Shown here: in pieces, positions 9,225 to 18,419 of the stretch | Numbering within the stretch: the first letter of the stretch is position 1 | How the letters are laid out: each line of letters opens with the position of its first letter | Origin: Halieaceae bacterium UBA5085 | GTDB lineage: Bacteria > Pseudomonadota > Gammaproteobacteria > Pseudomonadales > Halieaceae | Assembly (NCBI GenBank): GCA_002414665.1 | Contig: DIAF01000030.1 | Location: 1 to 46,100, forward strand | Direction of reading: 5' to 3' | Length of the DNA stretch: 46,100 nucleotides | Made by a program: the position numbers and the translations under genes | Notes under the pieces: generated by a model | Told to the model about the DNA's origin: nothing | Database searches by the model: none | The model's input: the letters and a program-made list of their open reading frames with translations, nothing else

Positions 9225-10597
9225 TGGACGACACGAGCCGCTTGCTGGAGGCCAGGGAGTCGAGCAGTGCACGGGTATGGCAGTTGGCCTGGCCCACGAT
9301 TATCTCCAACCTGCTATTTACTACCGTGGGCTTTCTGCATATCAAGATCGCCGCGGGGCTTGGTACGTCTGCAGTCGCCGCGGTAACCACGGGCCACCGG
9401 GTGTTCTTTCTCGTACAGGCTATCCTCATGGGGCTATCCGTAGCGACCACAGCAACCGTTTCAAGGCACTGGGGGGCGAAACAGGTTGCTGATGCAGAGA
9501 TGGCAAGCTGGACAGCACTGTTATTGGCACTGCTGGTTGCAGCGCTACTCTCTGTTCCTGTGCTTTTGGTGCCCGAAGCCATCGCGGGCATTTTCGGCCT
9601 GGACAACGCGACTACCGTGCTCGCCGCGAGCTTTATATTCTGGCTGGGTCTATTCAACCTCTTTTCGGCAACAAACATGATGTTGTCTACCTCGTTGCGT
9701 GCCACAGGCGATGTGATTACGCCGCTGTACTTTCTCGCCTGTAGCACCTTCATGAATGTGATTTTTGGTTACGCGCTGGCATTTGGCGTGGGCCCGCTAC
9801 CGACCATGGGCGTGGCCGGGGTTGCACTGGGCGGTGGCATAGCGGGCGCGTTGGTAACCGTAACCTTCGTGCTGATGTGGTGGAAAGGCCGATTCAACCT
9901 GCAACCCGTCGGAGAAGCGCGCTTTGATTGGACTGCCGCCCGCAAACTGGTGCGCATCGCCCTCCCTGCCGTCACTGAACAAGGCGTTGTACAGATCGCC
10001 TTCCTCGCGTTTTTCGCAATTGTGGCCAACTACGGCACCAGTGCCTACGCCGCCTACGGGATAGGTATCAGCCTTGTCGCCTTTCCCATCGTCGTGGGCT
10101 TCGGTTTCGGGATTGCAACGGCGACCCTGGTCGGACAACAGCTGGGAGCGGGCCGCCCTGCACAGGCGATGCTCATCGGCTGGCGATCCCTGCGTATGGC
10201 ACTCCTGGCCATGATCACTCTCTCCGCACTGATGGCCTGGTATGCCAGAGATCTGGCTGCCTTCATGATTGACGATGCCGAGGTGATAGACCTCACGGTC
10301 GGGTTCATCTACATCATTTGCCTTGCTCAGCCCATGATGGCGGTTGATTTTGCGCTGGCCGGCGCGCTGCGGGGAGCTGGCGACACACGCTTTCCGCTAC
10401 TGGCAACGTTTATCGGGATAATCTTCGGTCGCCTGCTGCCCGCGTGGCTCTGCGTACAACTCGGTTTGTCAGTCTATTGGGTTTTCGCAGTAATGCTGCT
10501 GGATTATCTCTTGAAGTCATGCATGCTGATGTGGCGTTATCGCTCACGGAGATGGCTGGATACCAGCTCGGGCAGAAACGCACTGGTCACGCGCTAG
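9224..10597 (+). CDS. MATE family efflux transporter
   Basis: Inner-membrane multidrug and toxin extrusion protein of 457 residues, with about 12 hydrophobic helices in two related halves, which is the usual size. It would export organic cations or drugs in exchange for Na+ or H+. Family features include the early AWPTIISNLLFT segment and the mid-protein LVRIALPAVTEQG segment at the start of the second half. The ATG at 9224 overlaps the tag stop codon by one base and has a GAGGGGG ribosome site inside tag, so I prefer it to upstream in-frame starts. Substrate cannot be read from sequence. Confidence 0.9.
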   Translation: MDDTSRLLEARESSSARVWQLAWPTIISNLLFTTVGFLHIKIAAGLGTSAVAAVTTGHRVFFLVQAILMGLSVATTATVSRHWGAKQVADAEMASWTALLLALLVAALLSVPVLLVPEAIAGIFGLDNATTVLAASFIFWLGLFNLFSATNMMLSTSLRATGDVITPLYFLACSTFMNVIFGYALAFGVGPLPTMGVAGVALGGGIAGALVTVTFVLMWWKGRFNLQPVGEARFDWTAARKLVRIALPAVTEQGVVQIAFLAFFAIVANYGTSAYAAYGIGISLVAFPIVVGFGFGIATATLVGQQLGAGRPAQAMLIGWRSLRMALLAMITLSALMAWYARDLAAFMIDDAEVIDLTVGFIYIICLAQPMMAVDFALAGALRGAGDTRFPLLATFIGIIFGRLLPAWLCVQLGLSVYWVFAVMLLDYLLKSCMLMWRYRSRRWLDTSSGRNALVTR

Positions 10598-10682
10598 ACA
10601 GCGACAAAAAAAATACTTAAAGTTTGAATTGTCGACTATTGAGTACGGATGGCGGACGTTCCAGAACCCGCAGAGGCGTTGC

Positions 10683-11975
10683 ATGACCAGACTGAGTGAG
10701 GGACCACGGCAGGGATCACCGTTCAACCGGACTGCACAGCACGATGCCAAGCGCGCGGCCATCCTCTCCCAGGCAGCACAGCTGTTCAACTCAAAGGGTT
10801 CGCGGGCAACCACACTGCGCGATATCGCCGAGTCCCTCGGTCTGACGAAAACCAGCCTGTACTATTATGTAAAAACCAAGGAAGAGCTGATTTTTCAGTG
10901 CTATCTGGCAACGCTGGATCATCACCTGCAATCGATGGCGGAGATTGAGCGCCGCTGCCCCAGTCCGCTGGAGCGAGCGCGTCAATTTTTCCTGCTGCAA
11001 TTCGAAAACTGGCTGGCCGCGCAGGAAAACAGGGGGCCCCACTACGCGGCACTGCTGGAAATCGCGTCCCTGCAGGGCGCGCAACGGGATGAGGTGGAGT
11101 CCCGCTATATCGACATGTTCAAACACCTGCGCGGCTACCTGCGCGACGGTATCGCCGCTGGTGAAATAAGACCCTGTGAGACCTCGGCTGCAACGCGGGC
11201 CATCCTTGGCTCGGTAGACTGGGTATTTTTCTGGCTTCACAGCCTGCCAAGGAACTCCGTACCAGAGGTGGCAGTACAGGCCTGGGACATTATTGCGCAT
11301 GGCCTGCACAGCGGCGATGACATCTACCAGCCAGCATCACTGGCCGTCAGCACAACACCCGAACCCTATATACAGGGCTTCGACCGCGATGAGCAGAACA
11401 GGCAAAAACAACAGGCGTTCTACAAAACGGGCACCTGGTTCTTCAATAAAAAGGGGTTTACAGGTACCTCTCTGGATGAAATCGCGGAGCAACTGAATGT
11501 CTCCAAGGGCGCCTTCTACTACCACATCCGCAACAAGGAGGACCTGCTGTTCAACTGCTATACCTACTCGCTGGATATCAACGAAGAGATCCATGCCCAG
11601 GCAGTAAAGTTACAGGGTAATGGGCTGCACAAGATTGATCAGGTGTGCCGTAAGATCTTTCACGCGCAGAACTCTGACCGCGGCCCGCTGATTCGCTACA
11701 GCACCATAACCGCACTGCCGATTCCACGCCGCAAACAGATCCTGGCACGCACAGAGGCCTCCAATCGGCGCTTCGGCGACTTTATCCGCGAGGGGATAAG
11801 CGATGGCAGCATTCGGGACATTGACCCCTTCATCGCACAGCAACTGATAACGGGCGCCATCAACGCCTCCATGGACATCAAACTGTGGCGACGGGTCGAT
11901 GATCTCGACGCGGTCGCCATTGACTACTTCGACCTGTTTTTAAACGGACTCGCGCCTCGCAAAAGCGAGGCCTGA
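10683..11975 (+). CDS. Tandem TetR transcriptional regulator (two TetR modules in one chain)
   Basis: Predicted DNA-binding regulator of 430 residues, about twice the normal TetR length. The first helix-turn-helix lies near residues 20-75 (TTLRDIAESLGLTKTSLYYY) and the second near 242-290 (TSLDEIAEQLNVSKGAFYYH). Each is followed by its own helical ligand/dimer domain. The halves are similar but not identical, so this looks like an old duplication or fusion and not a recent repeat. A single chain could behave as a built-in dimer. I use the ATG at 10683, which follows AGAGGCG at a good distance; a TTG at 10629 would extend it. It lies just upstream of an acyl-CoA thioesterase gene in the same direction, which hints at control by acyl-CoA or fatty acids. 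A hairpin overlaps its 3' end. Confidence 0.9.
   Translation: MTRLSEGPRQGSPFNRTAQHDAKRAAILSQAAQLFNSKGSRATTLRDIAESLGLTKTSLYYYVKTKEELIFQCYLATLDHHLQSMAEIERRCPSPLERARQFFLLQFENWLAAQENRGPHYAALLEIASLQGAQRDEVESRYIDMFKHLRGYLRDGIAAGEIRPCETSAATRAILGSVDWVFFWLHSLPRNSVPEVAVQAWDIIAHGLHSGDDIYQPASLAVSTTPEPYIQGFDRDEQNRQKQQAFYKTGTWFFNKKGFTGTSLDEIAEQLNVSKGAFYYHIRNKEDLLFNCYTYSLDINEEIHAQAVKLQGNGLHKIDQVCRKIFHAQNSDRGPLIRYSTITALPIPRRKQILARTEASNRRFGDFIREGISDGSIRDIDPFIAQQLITGAINASMDIKLWRRVDDLDAVAIDYFDLFLNGLAPRKSEA
11954..11971 (+). other. Hairpin at the end of the tandem TetR gene
   Basis: GCCTCGC (11954-11960) and GCGAGGC (11965-11971) form a perfect 7-bp stem with an AAAA loop. The stem ends just before the TGA stop of the regulator gene and 26 bases before the next gene. 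No T tract follows, so it is not a classical terminator. It may stabilise the 3' end or tune the downstream thioesterase gene. Confidence 0.45.
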
Positions 11976-11997
11976 GCCCACTCAAAGAGGCATATTC

Positions 11998-12873
11998 GTG
12001 GCAGACAAACTGCAGAAACTACTGACCCTGCTTGAAGTCGAGCGCATCGACAAGTACCTGTTCATCGGAAACAGCCCGAGCTACCCGCCCCGCGTATTCG
12101 GCGGGCAGGTGCTGGCACAGTCCCTGAACGCAGCGAGCAGGACCGTGGACATCGACCGGAAGGCGCATTCCATGCATGCCTATTTCCTGCGCCCCGGAAA
12201 CCCCAATAAACAGATTGTGTACGAAGTCGACCCCCTGCGCGACGGCGGCAGCTTCACCACGCGGCGGGTGACCGCGAAACAGGATGGCATACCTATTTTC
12301 AGCACTTCGGTGTCCTTCCAGGCCGAGGAGGATGGATTCAGCCACCAGTTCGATATGCCCAGCGTCACGCCGCCTGAAGAGCTGGAAACAGATTTCGAGT
12401 TCTGGAGCCAAATGGCCGAGCGCCATCCGGAGCGTTTTGGACCGCCCATGGCAAAAGCCTTGGAACGACGTCCCGTGAAGCGACGGGATTATCTGAACCC
12501 ACAACCGCAAGAGCCGGAGCAATACACCTGGTTCCGGGTACCAGATCCGCAACAGGTGATCGGCAACGACCCTGTTCGACACCAGACGATCCTCGCCTTC
12601 ATCTCGGATTTCGATTTGCTGGGCACTGCCCTGCTGCCGCATCCGGCGACAGTTATTGACCCACAGATGCAAACCGCCAGCCTGGACCATGCATTGTGGA
12701 TACATCGTCCGCTGCGGGTTGACGAGTACCTGCTTTATGCGATCGACACTCCCAGCGCGCACGGCGGGCGCGGCTTGAGTCGAGGAAGCTTCTACAACCG
12801 CCAAGGGGAACTGGTGGCGTCAACTGCCCAGGAATTACTACTGCGGCGCAAACGGCCTGTCAGCGATACGTGA
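11998..12873 (+). CDS. tesB: Acyl-CoA thioesterase II
   Basis: Double-hotdog thioesterase of 291 residues (E. coli TesB is 286), hydrolysing acyl-CoA to free fatty acid and CoA in the cytoplasm. Recognisable family segments are FGGQVLAQSLNAA near residue 40, HSMHAYFLRPG, and the C-terminal SLDHALWIHRP with Asp230. The later SRGSFYN and STAQE segments hold the other two residues of the Asp-Thr/Ser-Gln active site. The start is GTG at 11998 with an AAAGAGG ribosome site. It follows the tandem TetR gene at 22 bases and may be its target. Its 3' end overlaps the converging phosphatase gene by 14 bases. Confidence 0.93.
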   Translation: MADKLQKLLTLLEVERIDKYLFIGNSPSYPPRVFGGQVLAQSLNAASRTVDIDRKAHSMHAYFLRPGNPNKQIVYEVDPLRDGGSFTTRRVTAKQDGIPIFSTSVSFQAEEDGFSHQFDMPSVTPPEELETDFEFWSQMAERHPERFGPPMAKALERRPVKRRDYLNPQPQEPEQYTWFRVPDPQQVIGNDPVRHQTILAFISDFDLLGTALLPHPATVIDPQMQTASLDHALWIHRPLRVDEYLLYAIDTPSAHGGRGLSRGSFYNRQGELVASTAQELLLRRKRPVSDT

Positions 12874-13567
12874 CGAGCTGCTCGCCCTGCTGTGCACCCA
12901 GCACCTGCAGGAAGGACCTATCGTTGAAATACGACAGGGACACCTTGTTCCCACTGTAGAAGAGTTGTGTGACTGAACAATTGAAGATGGGCTCGTAGAA
13001 TTTGTAGGCATGTTCGCCAGACAGCCCAAGCACCTGACTGACGATGGTCGCGATCGTACCACCGGACGTAAAGATGCCGACGGTTTTTCCCGCGCCCTGT
13101 GCGGCCATCACCTCTTTCAATGCAGCGCCGACGGCGCCAGAGTAGTCAGCCCAGCTCTGGATGCGCGGCTCATCGCAATCCGGTGAGGTCCAGTGGGTGA
13201 ATACCGCCTCTATCACCTTCTGGTAGTCCTTGCTGGACGACAAGCCCTTGTCTACCAGCGCCTGAATAGTTGGGTTGGCCCTGGCCACAACAGGCACCAG
13301 ATACCGTATCTGCTCATCATTGCGCACCTCATCAAACCGGGGGTCGATGTGATGCGGTACATCGACCGGCTGGCTTGCCAGCGCCAGGGCTGTGGTCTCC
13401 CGTTGGCGCAGCAGCGCACCGCTGTAGGCCGCGTCCAGCTGGATGCCCTGATCCCGCAGGTAGTGGCCGAGCACCTCTGCCTGGCGACTGCCCAAAGGGG
13501 AAAGTTTGTCGTAATCGTCGGCACCGAAGGAAGCCTGCCCGTGCCTGAATAAATACAGTGTGGCCAT
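12860..13567 (-). CDS. Histidine phosphatase family protein
   Basis: Phosphoglycerate-mutase-like phosphatase of 235 residues. The N-terminal phosphohistidine motif is LYLFRHGQ (Arg8, His9, Gly10), and the SGALLRQRETTALAL helix carries the usual acidic and arginine residues. Where many members have a second histidine near the C-terminus (VSHGG), this one has IFTSGGTIAT, so that residue is absent or moved. Its ATG shares one base with the aceK stop codon (TAATG), so it is coupled to aceK and may act in the same physiology. Substrate is unknown. Confidence 0.85.
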   Translation of the reverse strand: MATLYLFRHGQASFGADDYDKLSPLGSRQAEVLGHYLRDQGIQLDAAYSGALLRQRETTALALASQPVDVPHHIDPRFDEVRNDEQIRYLVPVVARANPTIQALVDKGLSSSKDYQKVIEAVFTHWTSPDCDEPRIQSWADYSGAVGAALKEVMAAQGAGKTVGIFTSGGTIATIVSQVLGLSGEHAYKFYEPIFNCSVTQLFYSGNKVSLSYFNDRSFLQVLGAQQGEQLVTYR

Positions 13568-15318
13568 TATGCGTTACTTGCCTGTTGTTCAGGATTGCGG
13601 TTAAAGCGCAGCTTGCGCCGGTAAGGAAAGAAGTCCTCGACATGGCCCTCACGGATACGCCCCTGCAGCCCTCGCCAAAAACTTGCCTCATAGATGTCAC
13701 TGTGCATTTCATCGAACACCCGGCGCGCACGCTGGTTGCCGGAAAAGAACAGGCGAAACTCCTCAGGAAAGATATCGTTGGGGCCTACATTGTACCAGGG
13801 CTGGCTGGCCAGTTCCTCGGCTTCGCTGCGCGGCGTGGGGATCTCGCGGAAATTGCAGTCCATCAAGGGCACAATCTCGTCGTAGTCGTAAAACACCACG
13901 CGCCCATGGCGGGTGACACCAAAGTTCTTCAGCAACATATCACCGGGGAAGATATTCGCGGCTGCCAGCTGTTTGATGGCATTGCCGTACTCGTCCATCA
14001 CGGCCACCACCTGTTCATCGGTCGCGTTTTGCAGGTACAGATTCAGCGGTGTCATGCGACGTTCGACGTAGACGTGCCTTATCACCAGCGCCTTGCCATG
14101 TTCCTCGATCATGGACGGTGCCACTTTGTGCAGTTCGTCCATGAGCTCGTCGGAGAAGCGCTCCCGCGCAAAGGCCAGGTTGGTGAACTCCTGGGTATCC
14201 GCCATGCGGCCCGCGCGGTCCCAGCGTTTCACCAGCCGGTATTTTTCCTTCACCTGTTCACGCGTCATTTCCTTGGGCGGCGTAAAACGGTCCTTGATGA
14301 TCTTGAACACGAAGTCGTAGGACGGCAGGGTAAACACACTCATCACCATCCCCTTGATGCCGGGCGCAATGATGAACTGGTCGGTGGTCTTCTGCATATG
14401 CCGATAGGCACAGCGGTAGTAGTAGGTCTTGCCGTGCTTGTTGTAGCCCATGGAGCTGTAGAGTTCGGAAATCGGCTTCGCCGGCATAAGCTGCTGCAGA
14501 AACAGCACATACTGCGAAGGGATGCTGGCATCGACCATGAAATAGGCGCGTGTAAAGCTGAACACAACGCTCATTTTGTCCGCACCAAACAGGATAGTAT
14601 CGACATAGACCTCGCCATTTCCAGAGTGGAGAATGGGAATCACGATGGGCATGGAATCCGGCCCCGAAGTAATCCTTCCGACGATATAGGCACCTTTGTT
14701 GCGGAAGAAATGAGGCTCAAGCGTCTGCAGCTCGACGCCTTCCCGGGAGAGATCCAGACGCCCTGACAGGCAGCCGTTGATCGCTGCCGCCAGATTGTTG
14801 ATATCTCGCTCAAGGTCTTCCCATGGCAGTCTGAAGCTGTAGTCTTCCAGAAGCGTACGTAGCGTGTCCTTGAGATCATCGCCAAACGGGTAGCTCCGGT
14901 ACACCTTGCTAACATCCGGAGCAGGCATATCCCCCTGGGGCGAGAAGACAAAGGCATACTCGTCGCGGATCTTGCGGTGCTTGAATACGCCGCAGTACAC
15001 CGAATTGAAGAACGTCTCGGCAATCTCGAAATTGTTGTGGCCACGCACCAGATCAGCATAAACCAGACGCGCTTCCTGCCAGAACTGGAGCGAGTGGAGC
15101 TGCTCACCGGCAATCAACTCGACGTATTCCAGCACGCGGGTGGTGGCTTCCTTGTAGAGGTCTATGCGGCGGATGGAGGCAGCATGCATGCCCAGCCAGT
15201 CCTGGGCTTCAAAGCGCGAACGCGCTGCGAGAGTTATATTCTGGAACTCGGCAAAGTAGGCTTCAAATCCATTCAGGATGGTACGCGCAAACCGTGCTTG
15301 TTGCTCTTTCCGCTGCAT
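13567..15318 (-). CDS. aceK: Isocitrate dehydrogenase kinase/phosphatase
   Basis: Bifunctional enzyme that phosphorylates isocitrate dehydrogenase, switching it off, and dephosphorylates it. It thereby directs carbon into the glyoxylate shunt during growth on acetate or fatty acids. It is 583 residues long, close to E. coli AceK (578). Typical segments include ILFGADKMSVVFSF, AYFMVDASIPSQY, and the catalytic-region YDYDEI followed by NFREIPTPRS. aceA and aceB are not adjacent, unlike the E. coli aceBAK operon. Its presence suits the many acyl-CoA genes around it. The stop codon overlaps the next gene's start. Confidence 0.96.
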   Translation of the reverse strand: MQRKEQQARFARTILNGFEAYFAEFQNITLAARSRFEAQDWLGMHAASIRRIDLYKEATTRVLEYVELIAGEQLHSLQFWQEARLVYADLVRGHNNFEIAETFFNSVYCGVFKHRKIRDEYAFVFSPQGDMPAPDVSKVYRSYPFGDDLKDTLRTLLEDYSFRLPWEDLERDINNLAAAINGCLSGRLDLSREGVELQTLEPHFFRNKGAYIVGRITSGPDSMPIVIPILHSGNGEVYVDTILFGADKMSVVFSFTRAYFMVDASIPSQYVLFLQQLMPAKPISELYSSMGYNKHGKTYYYRCAYRHMQKTTDQFIIAPGIKGMVMSVFTLPSYDFVFKIIKDRFTPPKEMTREQVKEKYRLVKRWDRAGRMADTQEFTNLAFARERFSDELMDELHKVAPSMIEEHGKALVIRHVYVERRMTPLNLYLQNATDEQVVAVMDEYGNAIKQLAAANIFPGDMLLKNFGVTRHGRVVFYDYDEIVPLMDCNFREIPTPRSEAEELASQPWYNVGPNDIFPEEFRLFFSGNQRARRVFDEMHSDIYEASFWRGLQGRIREGHVEDFFPYRRKLRFNRNPEQQASNA

Positions 15319-15331
15319 TCCGCTGCCGCTA

Positions 15332-16123
15332 CTAAAGGTTGGGGTTGCCGAAGCGCCGGCGCAGCTTGCGCATACCGCCCAACCAACGGTCGTAATCGGC
15401 GGCCTTGTATGCCCGGTAGTCGGCGACCTGGGGATGGGGCAGAATCAGGAACCGCTCTGCGGCCAGACCCGCTACAACAGCCTCTGCTACTTCATCAGGC
15501 GTCAGAATGCCATCGACACCTGCGGTACCACCCTCCTCCACGCTGCCGATCATTTGCGTCGCCACGGCCTGCGGGCAGAGCGCAGACACCTTGATGCCAT
15601 CGTCACCGTGAGTGATTGCAAGAGCCTCGGCAAATCCGATAGCCGCGTGCTTGGTCGTTGAATAGGCTGCGTCGCCCACCTGATTCAGCAATCCGGCTGC
15701 AGACACGGTATTCAGCAAGTACCCTTGTCCCCGGGCTAACATCCCGGGCAGGCAGGCACGAGCCGCGTAAACATGGGCCATCACGTGGATTTCCCACATG
15801 GCCTGCCAGGTGGCGTTCGGCGCTGAAGTCGCCCACCAGGGCTCACCATCACCCGCGATGATGCCCGCATTGCTGCAGAACAGGTCGATATGGCCGTATT
15901 TATCCGTGACCTCGTCTACCATGGATTTCAACGCGGCTTCATCACGCACATCCAGTGGATAGGCATCGCCATCCACCAGCGCAGCGACCGCTTCGGCATC
16001 AGCTGCGTGCAGGTCTGCCACCACAACCTTTCGTGCGCCTTCGCGATGGAAGCGTGTACACAGCGCCTTGCCGATGCCGTTGCCACCGCCCGTAACGATG
16101 ACAACGCCGCCGTTCACTTGCAC
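15332..16123 (-). CDS. SDR family NAD(P)-dependent oxidoreductase
   Basis: Short-chain dehydrogenase/reductase of 263 residues. The Rossmann motif VIVTGGGNGIGKA is at the N-terminus, CSNAGI marks the cofactor region, and the catalytic set is Ser in TVSAAG with Tyr and Lys in YSTTK. It oxidises or reduces an alcohol/ketone, perhaps a hydroxyacyl-CoA. I place the start at the GTG at 16123, one residue before the usual Rossmann strand and sharing one base with the TAG stop of the upstream gene (TAGTG). The longer open frame beginning at 16219 lies inside the neighbouring gene. It is the last gene of the acyl-CoA operon. Confidence 0.9.
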   Translation of the reverse strand: MQVNGGVVIVTGGGNGIGKALCTRFHREGARKVVVADLHAADAEAVAALVDGDAYPLDVRDEAALKSMVDEVTDKYGHIDLFCSNAGIIAGDGEPWWATSAPNATWQAMWEIHVMAHVYAARACLPGMLARGQGYLLNTVSAAGLLNQVGDAAYSTTKHAAIGFAEALAITHGDDGIKVSALCPQAVATQMIGSVEEGGTAGVDGILTPDEVAEAVVAGLAAERFLILPHPQVADYRAYKAADYDRWLGGMRKLRRRFGNPNL

Positions 16124-17163
16124 TACAGCAGTTCCTTGGCGAAGAACTCCAGCACGTCCGGGTCGTGCACCCCCAGCAGCATGGTGCCCACCTCGCCGCG
16201 CGACGCCGCCGCCTTCCAACTCGACAAGCGCTCCACGATGCGCTCGCGGGGCCCGACCAGGGCGACCTCATCGAGCAACTGGTCTGGCACCAATGCCTCC
16301 GCCTCGGCTTTCTTGCCCGAAAGATAGAGGTCCTGAATACGCTCCGCCACCTCACCGTAACCGGCGCGAGTGGCGTAGTCGTTGTAGAAGTTCTTGCCTT
16401 TCGCCCCCATGCCACCAATGTAGAGCGCAAGCCAGGGTCGCAGCGAATCGTAGGCGGCCTTGAGATCATCATTCACCGCTACCGAGACAAACGGCGCGAT
16501 ATCGAAGTCGGCGAGACTCTTGCCGCCGCCCGCAGTGTCGAGCCCTTTCTGGATGTGGTCACCGAGGATGCTGAATTTGTCAGGGTCCATCCACACCGGG
16601 AATACACCATCCGCCACCTCGCCCGCACAGCGAAGCCCTGCCGGTGTGATGGAGGCTGTGTAAATGGGTATGTCCGGATTGCCCTCAAGAATCGACTTGA
16701 GAGGCTTTCCCAACCCCGTTGTGCCGGGGCCCGTGTTGGGCAGCTGATACATATCGCCGTCGAACTCAACGGGCCCTTCACGGGCCATGATCTTGCGCAT
16801 GATCTGGATGTATTCGCGGGTGCGGGTCACGGGCTTGCCGTAGGGCACGCCGTGCCAGCCCTCCACCACCTGAGGACCGGAAGCGCCCAGGCCGACAATG
16901 AAGCGGCCACCCGACAGCTGATCGAGAGACATGGCCGTCATTGCGCACATGGCAGGTGTTCTTGCCGGCATCTGCATGATGGCAGTGCCCACACGAATCT
17001 TGCTGGTCTGTGCCAATACCCAGGCCGCCGCCGTCACCGCGTCGTTGCCATAGGCCTCTGCAGTCCATACGGAATCGTAACCCATGGCTTCTGCGCGCTG
17101 AATCAGGTCCAGCGGGATGTTGATCTGTTTGCCAGAGTACCCCAGCAAAATACCCAGTTTCAT
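16123..17163 (-). CDS. Luciferase-like (LLM class) flavin/F420-dependent oxidoreductase
   Basis: TIM-barrel oxidoreductase of 346 residues in the bacterial luciferase / methylene-H4MPT-reductase superfamily. The N-terminus (MKLGILLGYSG), AEAMGYDSVWTAEAYG and LDQLSGGRFIVGLGASGPQ are typical of the branch annotated as F420-dependent, but cofactor choice (F420 or FMN) cannot be read reliably here. The ATG at 17163 has a GGGAGAA ribosome site. It sits between two acyl-CoA dehydrogenases and an SDR, so a role in oxidation of an unusual acyl-CoA or ring intermediate is likely. Whether this genome makes F420 cannot be judged from the window. Confidence 0.87.
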   Translation of the reverse strand: MKLGILLGYSGKQINIPLDLIQRAEAMGYDSVWTAEAYGNDAVTAAAWVLAQTSKIRVGTAIMQMPARTPAMCAMTAMSLDQLSGGRFIVGLGASGPQVVEGWHGVPYGKPVTRTREYIQIMRKIMAREGPVEFDGDMYQLPNTGPGTTGLGKPLKSILEGNPDIPIYTASITPAGLRCAGEVADGVFPVWMDPDKFSILGDHIQKGLDTAGGGKSLADFDIAPFVSVAVNDDLKAAYDSLRPWLALYIGGMGAKGKNFYNDYATRAGYGEVAERIQDLYLSGKKAEAEALVPDQLLDEVALVGPRERIVERLSSWKAAASRGEVGTMLLGVHDPDVLEFFAKELL

Positions 17164-17252
17164 GATGTGTTCTCCCGGTTCAAGATCTAAACGGCTGCCG
17201 TGCGGGCACCGCACTCTCACCGTGCGGCGCCGCAGAGCTGTTCTATCTGGCT

Positions 17253-18392
17253 TCAGGCACTGTAGCGCAGTTCGTTGAACTTTGCCTGATGATAGTCGCC
17301 ATTGCCAAAGGTAGTGTTGATCATCATCAAGCGCTTGGCGTAGTGACCAATATCCAGCTCATCGGTGATCCCCATGCCGCCGTGCAGCTGTATCGCTTCA
17401 CCAAATATCTTCTTGCCGTTGCGATCGACCAGCACTTTCAGCGCGTGTACACAGGCTGCGGCATCGTCACCCTCACCATCGAGCTCGCATACTGCACGGT
17501 ACAACAGCGATTTGACCTGCTCGTAGGCCATGAAGGTGTCCACCATGCGATGCTGCAGAGCCTGAAAGCTGCCAATGGGAACGTCGAACTGCTTGCGCGT
17601 TTTCGTGTACTCCAGGGTCTTGGCGTTCAGCTGGCCCATGATGCCCAGCGCTTCGGCGGCCAGTGCCACATTGGCCCGGGTGATCACCGGGCTCATCACG
17701 GCACATCCCTCTCCCGCTTCGCCGACGATATCCGACACCGGCACGCGTACGTCATTGAAGGTGATATTGGCAACCACCTGCCCGTCCATCATCCGGTAGG
17801 CAGTGCGCTCCACCCCTGCTGCATCTGCGGGCACCAGCACCAGGGTAATGCCATCTTCGTCGCTCTGCTCGCCGCTACTGCGAGCAGCAACGATGAGCTG
17901 GTCAGCGCTGGCGCCGTTGAATACCACCACTTTCTCACCGTTCAGCACCAGCTGGTCGCCCTGCACGGCTGCCGTGGTCTTGATGTCCGTGATCACGTGG
18001 CGGCTCTGGCGCTCCAGATAGGCGAATGCGCCCAGACAGCTGCCTTCAATGATGCGCGGGATCAGCTCTGCCTGTTGCTCGACGCTGCCACCACGCTGCA
18101 AAAGACCACCGAACAGGAGCACGGTGGCCAGGTAGGGTTCCAACACTATGCCCTTGCCAAACTCCTCCATCATCACCAGGGTGTCCACCGGCCCACCGCC
18201 AAACCCGCCATGAGACTCGGCGAAGGGCACTGACAGCCAGCCCAGCTCGGCGAAGGTCTGCCAGTTTTCGCGACTCATTCCCTCATCGCTGGCGGCTATT
18301 TTGCGCCGCGTATCAAAGTCATAGCTGTCCTGTACAAAGCGCGCCACGCTGTCCCGGAGCATGCCCTGTTCTTCTGTAAACTCGAAATTCAT
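17253..18392 (-). CDS. Acyl-CoA dehydrogenase (second of an adjacent pair)
   Basis: FAD-linked acyl-CoA dehydrogenase-fold protein of 379 residues. The N-terminal helical domain begins MNFEFTEEQGMLRDSVARF. The C-terminal domain has IQLHGGMGITDELDIGHYAKR, a common family segment that binds FAD. The position that holds the catalytic glutamate in medium-chain enzymes (YEG) reads FGNGDYH, with no acidic residue at the equivalent place. It lies 27 bases after another acyl-CoA dehydrogenase gene. Such adjacent pairs with one incomplete active site form alpha2beta2 enzymes in steroid catabolism (FadE26-FadE27, FadE28-FadE29), so I infer a heteromeric partner role. Confidence 0.9.
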   Translation of the reverse strand: MNFEFTEEQGMLRDSVARFVQDSYDFDTRRKIAASDEGMSRENWQTFAELGWLSVPFAESHGGFGGGPVDTLVMMEEFGKGIVLEPYLATVLLFGGLLQRGGSVEQQAELIPRIIEGSCLGAFAYLERQSRHVITDIKTTAAVQGDQLVLNGEKVVVFNGASADQLIVAARSSGEQSDEDGITLVLVPADAAGVERTAYRMMDGQVVANITFNDVRVPVSDIVGEAGEGCAVMSPVITRANVALAAEALGIMGQLNAKTLEYTKTRKQFDVPIGSFQALQHRMVDTFMAYEQVKSLLYRAVCELDGEGDDAAACVHALKVLVDRNGKKIFGEAIQLHGGMGITDELDIGHYAKRLMMINTTFGNGDYHQAKFNELRYSA

Positions 18393-18419
18393 TGCTCTGT
18401 CCTCTCCAACATTCCGGGG

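Noticed and set aside
13558..14766. 402-codon plus-strand frame opposite aceK
   Set aside because: Shadow of a well-supported gene in GC-rich DNA; no motif.
16165..17190. 341-codon plus-strand frame opposite the LLM oxidoreductase
   Set aside because: Shadow frame; the minus-strand gene has clear family motifs and a ribosome site.
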